Under the pieces are notes generated by a model. It did not search any database. It had not been told where the DNA came from and saw nothing but the letters and a program-made list of their open reading frames with translations. From CAJLIR01 sp964408085 (GTDB lineage Bacteria; Bacillota_I; Bacilli_A; RF39; UBA660), in the NCBI GenBank assembly GCA_964408085.1, contig CAYOYB010000018.1, forward strand, positions 1 through 12,932: a stretch of DNA of 12,932 nt, written 5' to 3'. The position numbers and the translations under genes were made by a program. Positions 1 to 6,310 of the stretch are shown piece after piece (the first letter of the stretch is position 1; each line of letters opens with the position of its first letter).

Positions 1-188
1 TAGGATTATATGATGCTGAAAAAGAAGCAGAGAGAGTTAAACAAACACAAATTTTAGGGGCAGAACGTAAAGGTCGAAAAGAAAAGGCAATTGAAATTGC
101 TAAAAATATGCTTGCAAAAAACATGACAACTGACTTAATAATGGAACTAACTAATTTAACTATTGAAGAAATAGAATCTTTAAAATAA
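1..188 (+). CDS. Rpn family PD-(D/E)XK nuclease / putative transposase, C-terminal fragment (5' end outside window)
   Basis: The frame that opens at base 3 reads about 61 residues to a TAA at 186-188. The visible part is a charged helical stretch (DAEKEAERVKQTQ, then GAERKGRKEKAIEIAKNML) followed by a short tail ending TIEEIESLK. This tail style, with Glu/Lys/Arg-rich helices, an IAKNML-type segment and a short Leu/Ile repeat, is what I know from the C-terminus of Rpn (recombination-promoting nuclease) proteins, often annotated as PD-(D/E)XK nuclease family transposases and present in many copies in gut Bacillota. The nuclease core is upstream of the window and cannot be checked, so activity is unknown. 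A terminator follows about 50 bases downstream. The assignment rests on the tail alone. Confidence 0.6.
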   Translation, partial: GLYDAEKEAERVKQTQILGAERKGRKEKAIEIAKNMLAKNMTTDLIMELTNLTIEEIESLK

Positions 189-238
189 AAATTAGATTTT
201 GTTTAGTATGATTTTAAAAATTTTTAAATAATAAATAG

Positions 239-287
239 TGACTATAGATAATTGGGATTGCTTAATTTTCGATAGTCATTTTGTTTT
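239..287 (+). terminator. Rho-independent terminator of the Rpn-like gene
   Basis: TGACTAT (239-245) pairs with ATAGTCA (272-278). The inner bases GATAATT and AATTTTC extend the helix imperfectly, and TTTTGTTTT follows at 279-287. It ends the plus-strand transcript before the convergent ponA gene. Confidence 0.75.
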
Positions 288-318
288 AAAAAAAGATAGT
301 TCAAATTTGAACTATCTT
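288..318 (-). terminator. Rho-independent terminator of ponA
   Basis: A perfect 26-base palindrome lies at 293-318 (arms AAGATAGTTCAAA and TTTGAACTATCTT). On the minus strand it is followed by a run of T (A at 288-292 on the plus strand). The ponA stop codon (319-317) overlaps its first bases. It abuts the plus-strand terminator at 239-287, so the two convergent units are closed back to back. Confidence 0.85.
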
Positions 319-3300
319 AAGGAACAATTTTTATTGTTTTTGTTAAATTATAATTTTCATTATTATAAGTAATAATATAATTTATCTCATATGTTTCTTC
401 TTTTGTAGTTGTAATATTATTAACTGAATCAATTTTTGTATTATCTGATTTTCTAGTTATAGTGTTAATTTTAATTGTCGCTTTAGTTGTTACATCAGTA
501 CCATTTTCTGTTACTTTAACAGGTGTTGCTGGTTCTGTATATTTTGCTCCAATTTTAATTGAAACAGTATTTTCAGTTGTTAGAGTGGCTTTAATATCTT
601 TAGTATTAGCATCAACACTTAATTTTACTTCAGCACCATCACTCATATTATCTTTAAAGATTGTATAACAAGTTTTAACAACATAAGTTACATCTTTTGC
701 TGATGTTGTTTTTAGCTCATGAACATAAGTATTATCTTTAGTAAAATCGATTAGTGTTAATTTTCCATCACTACCTTTTAAATAAATATTATAACCAACA
801 GTTCCGATATGAGCACTATTATAATTTAATCTATCTTGTAATTTTACAGTTTGAAAATTTGGATTAGTATATATTTTATTGAAATAGTTCTTTAAATATT
901 CTTCATCTATGGCATTAGGTGTTTTAATTTTAGTCCAACTTAAAGTTATTTTTTGTCCATTTTGTTCAGCCTTTAAGTTAGTGACATTATTTAATTTAGA
1001 ATATCTACTGGATGTTTCTGTTGGTTCAGTACCAGCTTTAAATAATTCAGTTATTTTTTCGCTATCTGGTGTAAATTCACTAGGCAGCATAGCAGGTGAT
1101 GTTTCTTTTTCAATTGTTACAGAAACAACATTGGAAGGTTTATCAAAGTTTGCTTCTGAGAATACTCCTTCAGCTACTGCTTGGAATAATCTTGAATGAT
1201 TAGTATTACCTGAATAGTTGTAATATCCCTCAGCTGCTGTTTCTTTTGTTACTTTTTCATATCCATACCATACAGCAATTGAATATTTTGAGTCAAATCC
1301 AGCTATCCATAAATCATTGATTGCACTATAAGGTAGACCTTTAGCTTGTAGTTGTTGCTCATCATAGTTAGTAGTACCAGATTTAGCAGCATAACGAATT
1401 CCATAGACAGAGTAGTATTGTCCTAAAGCCCAAGAGGCTGTGTCTTGTAACATACTAGTAACCATGTAAGCTGTATCACTACCCATTGCTTTTCTTGAGT
1501 TAGTTTTATTTTCATATACGACTTCACCAGTATCGCGTCTTACAATTTTTGTTATGCTATAAGGTTCATTATAATATCCAGAATTTGCAAAAGCTGCATA
1601 AGCTGCTGCAAGAGATACAGGACTTTCTCCATTGTAGGCTCCAATTGAATGAGCTTCATGTACATAACCATTTTCAAGTTCAGGATGTAAACCTAAATTT
1701 GTTGCCATTTCATAAATTTTTGAATTACTAAGTGATTGGAAAACTTTTAAAGCAGGGATATTTCTCGAAACTCTTAATGCTTCACGATATGTCATAAAGC
1801 CATAAAAATTATTATCCCAGTTATTTATTTCTCCACCACCAGTATAAGTATATGTCTCGTCAGTTACTGGTCCATAAGTAGAAGCATTATTATACTCAAT
1901 AGCTGGACCATAATCATAAAGTGGTTTAGCAGTTGAACCTATTTGTCGCAATGAATTTTTATCGAATGTTGCAAAATTGAAGGTTCTAGCACTATCAACA
2001 TTTCTTCCACTACCAATTGCTACAATAGCTCCAGTTTTAACATCAATAACAGCAACTCCAGCTTGGATTCTATCATTTTCCCACCAAAAGTTTTGACCAC
2101 TCATTATGTTATTAATATGTGTTTGTTTAGCTCTATCCATTGTAGTATAAATCTCTAATGGGGTTGTATTTGGATCTAAATCTGTTTTTTCACTAATTTC
2201 ATTTAAAACCATATCTTCAAAACTTTGGAATTCAGATACTTGACCGCTACGTTTTCCGACAACAATTTTATCAACCGTTAATTTTTCGGCAATTTCACGT
2301 TCTTCACTAGTTATGTAACCATGTCTTTCCATTAATTTTAAAACAGTTAGACGTCTTTGTTCAGCACGTTCAGCATATTCTTCTCCTCTTAGTGGGTCAT
2401 AAGAACCAGGAGACTGATATAAACCAGCAATTAAAGCCGCTTCTGATAAGTTAAGTTCTTTGGCAGATTTATTAAAGTATGTTAAACTTGCTTGTTCAAC
2501 ACCATTTGAGTTACTACCTAAATAACTATAATTAACATAAAATTCTAATAATTCTTGTTTTGTATAACTTTTTTCTAGTTTAAAGATTGCCATATATATA
2601 TCAGTGAATTTTCTTTTTATACCTGTAAATCCTGTACTTTTTTCTTTAGTGTTTTCATTTTTTACAGTATAGGCATTCTTTACAATTTGCATTGTTAGGG
2701 TAGAGGCACCACCAGAATCTTTTCCAGCAGCTTGACCTAGACTTGCTTTTAAAAATCTTGGTAAGTCAAATCCATTATGTTGAAAGAAACGTGAATCCTC
2801 TGTTGCTACTATAGCATCAATCAATACTTCAGGTAATTCTTCATAAGAAATTATTTCACGATTTTCGCTACCAAGTCTTCCTATTTCTTCACCATTGCTA
2901 TCATAGACGATTGATGATTCTTTCATTATTAAATTTTCAACATTAAAGTCTGGTGCTTCATCAATAATCATTTTAAAGAATAGGCAAATAGTAATTAAGG
3001 CAGCTATTCCTAAAATAAAGCAAACAATAAGAATAATTTTAATTATCTTTTTAGCTCTATTTTTTTTCTTAGCTTTTGTTTCTTTACTATTTCCTTTTTT
3101 AGATTTAGTATTTTTTTTATTAGTTTGATTTTTAACAGTTTTTTTATTAGTTGGCATACTTTCATTACTCCTATTTTTATTTGAATTATTTTCAATAGAA
3201 TTATTCTTTTTTGCATTTAAGTATTCAGTTAGTATTAAAATTCCATCAATTAAAATTAAAAATAATATTGTTTTAATAAATCCAATAGCGATACTACCTA

Positions 3301-3403
3301 TAATTAAAATAATAATACTTATAATAGTAATTGCTATATAAATAGGGTTTTTAATAAATAATTGTTTAATTTTATTAAAATAGTCCATAATTTTATTTTT
3401 CAT
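317..3403 (-). CDS. ponA: Bifunctional class A penicillin-binding protein (transglycosylase/transpeptidase)
   Basis: This enzyme polymerises lipid II into glycan strands and cross-links the stem peptides on the outer face of the membrane. I start it at ATG 3403 (1028 aa), which has GGAAGGAGA five bases upstream. An in-frame codon at 3433 lies deeper inside recU and has no such site. Residues 21-60 form two hydrophobic segments, then comes a Lys/Asn-rich linker (about 64-119) and a third membrane segment (120-143). The glycosyltransferase (GT51) domain shows ATEDSRFF (Glu202) and GGASTLTMQ (231-239). The transpeptidase shows STAK (Ser490), SRN (546-548) and KSGT (674-677). An FN3-like domain (about 802-930) and a final Ig-like domain (about 935-1028) follow. 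The FN3 tail and the recU neighbour match B. subtilis PonA, but the N-terminal membrane hairpin and the last domain are extra. The start overlaps the end of recU by 11 bases, so they are probably co-transcribed and translationally coupled. Confidence 0.93.
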   Translation of the reverse strand: MKNKIMDYFNKIKQLFIKNPIYIAITIISIIILIIGSIAIGFIKTILFLILIDGILILTEYLNAKKNNSIENNSNKNRSNESMPTNKKTVKNQTNKKNTKSKKGNSKETKAKKKNRAKKIIKIILIVCFILGIAALITICLFFKMIIDEAPDFNVENLIMKESSIVYDSNGEEIGRLGSENREIISYEELPEVLIDAIVATEDSRFFQHNGFDLPRFLKASLGQAAGKDSGGASTLTMQIVKNAYTVKNENTKEKSTGFTGIKRKFTDIYMAIFKLEKSYTKQELLEFYVNYSYLGSNSNGVEQASLTYFNKSAKELNLSEAALIAGLYQSPGSYDPLRGEEYAERAEQRRLTVLKLMERHGYITSEEREIAEKLTVDKIVVGKRSGQVSEFQSFEDMVLNEISEKTDLDPNTTPLEIYTTMDRAKQTHINNIMSGQNFWWENDRIQAGVAVIDVKTGAIVAIGSGRNVDSARTFNFATFDKNSLRQIGSTAKPLYDYGPAIEYNNASTYGPVTDETYTYTGGGEINNWDNNFYGFMTYREALRVSRNIPALKVFQSLSNSKIYEMATNLGLHPELENGYVHEAHSIGAYNGESPVSLAAAYAAFANSGYYNEPYSITKIVRRDTGEVVYENKTNSRKAMGSDTAYMVTSMLQDTASWALGQYYSVYGIRYAAKSGTTNYDEQQLQAKGLPYSAINDLWIAGFDSKYSIAVWYGYEKVTKETAAEGYYNYSGNTNHSRLFQAVAEGVFSEANFDKPSNVVSVTIEKETSPAMLPSEFTPDSEKITELFKAGTEPTETSSRYSKLNNVTNLKAEQNGQKITLSWTKIKTPNAIDEEYLKNYFNKIYTNPNFQTVKLQDRLNYNSAHIGTVGYNIYLKGSDGKLTLIDFTKDNTYVHELKTTSAKDVTYVVKTCYTIFKDNMSDGAEVKLSVDANTKDIKATLTTENTVSIKIGAKYTEPATPVKVTENGTDVTTKATIKINTITRKSDNTKIDSVNNITTTKEETYEINYIITYNNENYNLTKTIKIVP

Positions 3404-3971
3404 AATGTTCTCCTTCCAAATAGAGTTTGTCAATTATACTTAAATAATCAAGCCTTGGATTATATCTCACTTTTAATATATGCCCATTTTCTTTAAAAAA
3501 TTTAATTGGAATTGTTTTTTTCTTTTCGATTGCAGTATAATCTAAAAATTCTTTGGCACCAATTAAATAAGTTTCATTTAAGGCTGTAAATCTAATAATC
3601 AAAAAGGCGATTCCTCCAGCATTTATAATCATTTTTAAGTGCTCTAATTGATGAGCATGAATATTTATTAATGGAAATCCTTGTTTGTTTTTTGTTTCTT
3701 TAGCTTCAAAATCTATATATTTACCTTTATAAATCCCATTATAATCAGTTGTTGATGGTGTTTTAAAGTATGCTTCTTTAATTACTGCATCTTTTCTTGA
3801 TTTATAATCAACTGAAACAATTGTTATAGGGGTAGGTTTTTTATGAATGACAGCCAATTTATTTTGTAAGTAGTAATTGTTTGTGTCATTTAAATCTTGT
3901 TCTAGACCCATACCACGATTTCCATAATTTATTTTGTAGTTATCCCTTTTTATATTATTAGGATAGTTCAT
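3393..3971 (-). CDS. recU: Holliday junction resolvase RecU
   Basis: RecU cleaves four-way DNA junctions during recombination and repair and, in B. subtilis, also modulates RecA. The start is ATG 3971 (192 aa), with AAGGTGG (3983-3977) five bases upstream. An in-frame GTG at 3980 lies inside that ribosome-binding site and is rejected. The sequence carries YGNRGMGLEQ near the N-terminus (about 16-25) and the nuclease core TTDYNGIYKGKYIDFEAKET, with Asp76, Glu89 and Lys91 as the expected catalytic residues of this PD-(D/E)XK-like fold. HAHQLEHL follows, as in the family. Length is normal (B. subtilis about 200 aa). It is the first gene of a recU-ponA operon, the same pairing as in Bacillus, and its last 11 bases overlap ponA. 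Confidence 0.95.
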   Translation of the reverse strand: MNYPNNIKRDNYKINYGNRGMGLEQDLNDTNNYYLQNKLAVIHKKPTPITIVSVDYKSRKDAVIKEAYFKTPSTTDYNGIYKGKYIDFEAKETKNKQGFPLINIHAHQLEHLKMIINAGGIAFLIIRFTALNETYLIGAKEFLDYTAIEKKKTIPIKFFKENGHILKVRYNPRLDYLSIIDKLYLEGEHYEK

Positions 3972-3988
3972 ATTAACCACCTTAGAAA

Positions 3989-4017
3989 ATTATACTATAA
4001 AAAAAGATAATTTTCCA
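3989..4017 (-). promoter_or_regulatory. Candidate recU-ponA promoter
   Basis: On the minus strand a perfect TATAAT (3994-3989) is preceded at 17 bases by TGGAAA, four of six matches to TTGACA. Transcription would begin only about ten bases before the recU start, leaving a very short leader that begins near the ribosome-binding site. The -10 is convincing, the exact start less so. Confidence 0.45.
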
Positions 4018-4090
4018 TATAAAATTCGCTAAAATATGTAAAGTGAAAAAATTGTCATAATTTAATACTTTTTAAAATTTTATTCTAGTT

Positions 4091-4119
4091 TTGTCGAAAG
4101 GCAGGAATTTTATTATTTT
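4091..4119 (+). promoter_or_regulatory. Possible promoter with a Spo0A-box-like motif (TGTCGAA)
   Basis: TTGTCG (4091-4096), 17 bases, then TATTTT (4114-4119) is a weak sigma-A-like promoter. TATGCT at 4121 is an alternative -10. TGTCGAA at 4092-4098 equals the core of the B. subtilis Spo0A box and overlaps the -35. A seven-base match is expected about once by chance in a window of this size and composition, and nothing else here shows that the organism sporulates, so this is only suggestive. Confidence 0.25.
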
Positions 4120-4152
4120 ATATGCTACTCTAATCATAGGGAGGGTAATGAT

Positions 4153-4251
4153 ATGGATGAAAAATATCACATTGAAAATATCTTTAATGATATGATTGAT
4201 AATATTTGTTATATTAAGAGGACTACTTGTTTATCTAATAGGAGCAGGTAG
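4153..4251 (+). CDS. Possible small protein of 32 aa, unrecognised
   Basis: ATG 4153 is preceded by GGGAGGG with seven bases of spacing, a ribosome-binding site as good as those of the known genes here. The frame reads MDEKYHIENIFNDMIDNICY and then a basic tail ending in SNRSR, with TAG at 4249-4251. The first half could form an amphipathic helix. I recognise no family, and two Cys residues (19 and 26) are visible. The last ten codons overlap a terminator hairpin, so this may instead be the coding-like part of a small RNA or leader. It lies alone between the divergent recU and gpsB promoters. Confidence 0.35.
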   Translation: MDEKYHIENIFNDMIDNICYIKRTTCLSNRSR

Positions 4252-4258
4252 TTTTTTT
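4222..4258 (+). terminator. Terminator-like hairpin upstream of gpsB
   Basis: ACTACTTG (4222-4229) pairs with CAGGTAGT (4245-4252) with one G-T pair and a 15-base loop, followed by seven T (4252-4258). The stop of the 32-codon frame lies in the right arm. A terminator here, about 110 bases before gpsB, implies a separate short transcript starting upstream. Confidence 0.6.
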
Positions 4259-4311
4259 ATTTATCTCAAAAATAGGAAGTTTTTGGCATTGACATAACTT
4301 TGTAAATAGAA

Positions 4312-4340
4312 TTGACAAAATATAAAATATTTGAGAGAAT
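4312..4340 (+). promoter_or_regulatory. gpsB promoter
   Basis: A perfect TTGACA (4312-4317), a 17-base spacer and GAGAAT (4335-4340) fit a sigma-A promoter about 30 bases before the gpsB start. A second TTGACA lies at 4289-4294, 23 bases upstream, without a matching -10 at normal distance. Confidence 0.6.
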
Positions 4341-4367
4341 ATATGTTAGATAGAGAGGTGTATTGTT

Positions 4368-4700
4368 ATGTATCAAGAAGGAGTTCTACTTACTGTTAAA
4401 GATATATTGGATAAAGAATTTAAAATTGATACTAGAGGCTATAGACCGCAAGAAGTTGATAAATTCTTAGATCTTATTATTAAAGATTATGAAGAATTCT
4501 CTAATATGATTAATAGCTTGGAAAATGAAAAGAAAGAACTTATTGATGATAATATTAAATTGAAGCAAGAAGTCCGCAATTTAAGAACTAAATTAGAAGT
4601 TGTTAAAGAAAATGCTAATGAAGAAATAACTAATGCGGATATTTTAAGAAGATTATCAAATATTGAAAAAGTTATATATGGTCGTGAAGATAACGACTAA
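4368..4700 (+). CDS. gpsB: Cell division/growth coordinator GpsB (DivIVA family)
   Basis: GpsB is a small cytoplasmic, membrane-associated adaptor that docks class A penicillin-binding proteins and moves between side-wall growth and the division site. The 110-aa protein begins at ATG 4368 with GAGAGGTG seven bases upstream. The N-terminal DivIVA-like domain shows KDILDKEFK, RGYRPQEVDKFLDLIIKDYE (24-43), followed by a coiled coil (about 44-85) rich in Glu and Lys. The C-terminal trimerisation segment ADILRRLSNIEKVIYG closely matches the B. subtilis end. Length is typical. Its position beside ponA, a known partner in Bacillus, and just before rnpB matches the Bacillus neighbourhood (gpsB-rnpB). 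The stop codon touches the 5' strand of the RNase P RNA. Confidence 0.95.
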   Translation: MYQEGVLLTVKDILDKEFKIDTRGYRPQEVDKFLDLIIKDYEEFSNMINSLENEKKELIDDNIKLKQEVRNLRTKLEVVKENANEEITNADILRRLSNIEKVIYGREDND

Positions 4701-5060
4701 ATAATATTTTGACAAACGCTGCATTTTTATAATGTAGAGGAAAGTCCATGCTCACACTTACCTGTGATGGAAGTAGTGTTCGTGCTTAGGGAAAAAATAA
4801 CCTAAGGTAACAATTTTTTGTTAACGGCGTCGAGGTAACCTAAGGTTTAACTATGGTTATATTAGACATAAAGTGCCAAAGTGACGAATTTCTTTAGAAA
4901 TGAAGAAGGTGGAACGTGGTAAACCCCGCGAGTGAGAAACCCAAATTTTGGTAGGGGAACCTAATAGAGAAGAATAAGAATTTTCTATGGGATTGTTTTA
5001 TACAATAGATAAATGTTTGTCGCCTATATAGGAACAGAACATGGCTTATAAAATATTATT
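4700..5060 (+). ncRNA. rnpB: RNase P RNA, bacterial type B
   Basis: This is the catalytic RNA that removes 5' leaders from tRNA precursors. The conserved blocks are all present in order: GAGGAAAGTCC (4737-4747, start of the P4 region), GTAGTGTTCGTGC (about 4772-4784), AAAGTGACGAA, GGTGGAACGTGGTAAACCCC, GAGAAACCCAAATTTTGGT, the L15 tRNA-CCA-binding loop GGTAGGGGAACC (4950-4961), and ACAGAACATGGCTTA (5034-5048, 3' strand of P4). The sequence follows the B. subtilis RNA closely, hence type B. The ends are drawn from helix P1, where AATAATATTTT (4700-4710) pairs with AAAATATTATT (5050-5060). At about 360 bases it is shorter than the roughly 400 of B. subtilis, with a reduced 3' part. The exact ends are inferred from P1. 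Confidence 0.95.
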
Positions 5061-5070
5061 TTTTTTATTT
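5050..5070 (+). terminator. U-rich 3' end of rnpB, possible partial terminator
   Basis: The 3' strand of P1 (5050-5060) runs straight into a T-rich run ending at 5070. A long-range stem followed by U could help release polymerase, but the stem is AT-only and its partner strand is about 340 bases away. rodZ starts 20 bases later with no room for a promoter, so read-through must be substantial. Confidence 0.3.
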
Positions 5071-5089
5071 ATGAAAGAGCTGGTGTTAA

Positions 5090-5524
5090 ATGAAGGAAAT
5101 AGGTATTAAATTAAAAGAGACTAGAGAGAGTATGGGAATATCTATTGAAGAAGCTGCTGAAGATTTAAAGGTTAAAAAAATTCAAATAGAAAATATTGAA
5201 GATGGCAATATGGATGCCTTTAAGGATATATTTTATTTAAAATATTTTATTCGAGATTATTCAAAGTATCTTGGACTTAATTATGAAGATATGGTTGATG
5301 AATTTAATGAATATTTATTTGATTACACTTCTAAAATATCAATAGATGATATAAAGCAGGCTAAAAGTAAAGAAAAGCCAGCAAAAAAAGAGGAGAAAAG
5401 AATTATGTCTCCTTATACTATTGAAAATAGAAAAAAAGTATTATTTCCTAGTATTTTAATATTTGGTGGTATTGGAATTGTTCTATTGATTATAATCTTA
5501 GTTATTATATTTGTTGTTTTGTGA
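5090..5524 (+). CDS. rodZ: Short RodZ/YmfM-type helix-turn-helix membrane protein
   Basis: RodZ links the MreB cytoskeleton to the wall elongation machinery. The 144-aa protein has an N-terminal Xre-type helix-turn-helix domain (about 3-67: GIKLKETRESMGISIEEAA, then the RodZ-typical FYLKYFIRDYSKYLGL), a Lys/Glu-rich linker (about 88-117) and one membrane segment (118-143) ending at the C-terminus. There is essentially no extracellular part, whereas longer RodZ proteins carry an outside beta domain. The order rodZ-pgsA upstream of recA is the B. subtilis order ymfM-pgsA-cinA-recA, which supports the name. The ribosome-binding site is weak (GAGCTGGTG), unlike its neighbours. The stop is TGA. 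pgsA follows after 16 bases. A role in cell shape is inferred from family and context. Confidence 0.82.
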   Translation: MKEIGIKLKETRESMGISIEEAAEDLKVKKIQIENIEDGNMDAFKDIFYLKYFIRDYSKYLGLNYEDMVDEFNEYLFDYTSKISIDDIKQAKSKEKPAKKEEKRIMSPYTIENRKKVLFPSILIFGGIGIVLLIIILVIIFVVL

Positions 5525-5540
5525 TGTGGAGGATGATTTA

Positions 5541-6155
5541 ATGAATTTACCTAATAAACTTACAATTTTGAGAATTATTATGTCTTTTATTATAATTATA
5601 ATTTTGATTTTTCCATTTGACGCAGTTGGAATTGTATTGCCAAAATTATTTATTAATGAATTACTTGTCGTTGATATAAAATATTTTATTGCTGGTGGAT
5701 TATTTATTTTAGCGTCTATTACAGATTGCTTAGATGGCCATATTGCTAGAAAGTATAATTTAGTAACTGATTTTGGTAAAGTTATGGACGCGATTGCTGA
5801 TAAGGTTTTAGTTAATTCTGTTTTAATAATATTATCAGCTAGTGGTTTTATTCATCCTATTATAGCTGTAATTGTTGTTATTCGTGATAGTGTTGTTAAT
5901 TCTATTAAGATGGTAGCAGGTAATAATGGTAGAGTGATAGCAGCTATTAAAAGTGGAAAAATTAAAACTGTTTGTTTAATGTGTGGTATCACACTTACAT
6001 TATTTTATAATTTACCATTTGAATTATGGAATATTAAAGTATCAGATGTTTTGCTTATAGTTGCAGCAATTTTATCATTGATTTCAGGTGTACAATATTA
6101 TTATATGAATAAAGATTTATTATTTAAAAATGATAAATCTGTTGAACAAAATTAA
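5541..6155 (+). CDS. pgsA: CDP-diacylglycerol--glycerol-3-phosphate 3-phosphatidyltransferase
   Basis: This integral membrane enzyme makes phosphatidylglycerol phosphate from CDP-diacylglycerol and glycerol-3-phosphate, the committed step to phosphatidylglycerol and cardiolipin. The start is ATG 5541 (204 aa), with GGAGGA (5528-5533) seven bases upstream. An in-frame TTG at 5511 lies inside rodZ and has no such site. The full CDP-alcohol phosphotransferase signature D-x2-DG-x2-AR-x8-G-x3-D-x3-D is present: Asp62, Asp65, Gly66, Ala69, Arg70, Gly79, Asp83 and Asp87. Several hydrophobic segments follow (about 11-30, 45-60, 90-115, 143-156, 168-183). NLPNKLTILRI at the N-terminus is the usual PgsA opening. 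It lies in a rodZ-pgsA unit and ends in a strong terminator. Confidence 0.95.
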   Translation: MNLPNKLTILRIIMSFIIIIILIFPFDAVGIVLPKLFINELLVVDIKYFIAGGLFILASITDCLDGHIARKYNLVTDFGKVMDAIADKVLVNSVLIILSASGFIHPIIAVIVVIRDSVVNSIKMVAGNNGRVIAAIKSGKIKTVCLMCGITLTLFYNLPFELWNIKVSDVLLIVAAILSLISGVQYYYMNKDLLFKNDKSVEQN

Positions 6156-6195
6156 TTAAAAATGACTTATTTGTTTAAGTCATTTTTAATTTTCT
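6154..6195 (+). terminator. Terminator after pgsA
   Basis: A perfect 16-base stem (6154-6169 with 6176-6191; core AAAAATGACTTA and TAAGTCATTTTT) closes a six-base loop. The arm ends in T and more T follows. It begins inside the pgsA stop codon and separates this unit from recA. Confidence 0.85.
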
Positions 6196-6229
6196 GTTAT
6201 ATTTCAGTAACAAAAAAAGAAAAACACAA

Positions 6230-6245
6230 ACGAACAAAATTTCGT
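6230..6245 (+). promoter_or_regulatory. LexA-like SOS operator of recA
   Basis: ACGAACAAAATTTCGT is an inverted repeat (ACGAA, six bases, TTCGT). It matches the Bacillota LexA box CGAAC-N4-GTTCG at nine of the ten half-site bases. It sits eight bases upstream of the recA -35, as expected for SOS repression of recA. Confidence 0.75.
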
Positions 6246-6253
6246 AAAAACTA

Positions 6254-6282
6254 TTGACAATAGTAATTTATTTAGGTAAAAT
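6254..6282 (+). promoter_or_regulatory. recA promoter
   Basis: TTGACA (6254-6259), a 17-base spacer and TAAAAT (6277-6282) form a near-perfect sigma-A promoter, with transcription expected near 6289. AGGAGG (6297-6302) lies eight bases before the recA ATG. Confidence 0.85.
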
Positions 6283-6310
6283 GGATTTGTAAGGTTAGGA
6301 GGAAATAAAT

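Noticed and set aside
462..668. Open frame of 68 codons on the plus strand
   Set aside because: It lies opposite ponA, has no ribosome-binding site, and its composition is the mirror of the ponA coding sequence.
909..1199. Open frame of 96 codons on the plus strand
   Set aside because: Antisense shadow of the FN3-like and C-terminal part of ponA, with no start signals or recognisable motif.
1549..1731. Open frame of 60 codons on the plus strand
   Set aside because: Antisense shadow of the transpeptidase domain. The His/Gln-rich product is typical of reversed coding sequence.
4289..4317. Two TTGACA copies 23 bases apart, considered as a regulator binding repeat (WalR or PhoP type)
   Set aside because: The spacing does not fit the known direct-repeat boxes, and the second copy is explained as the gpsB -35.
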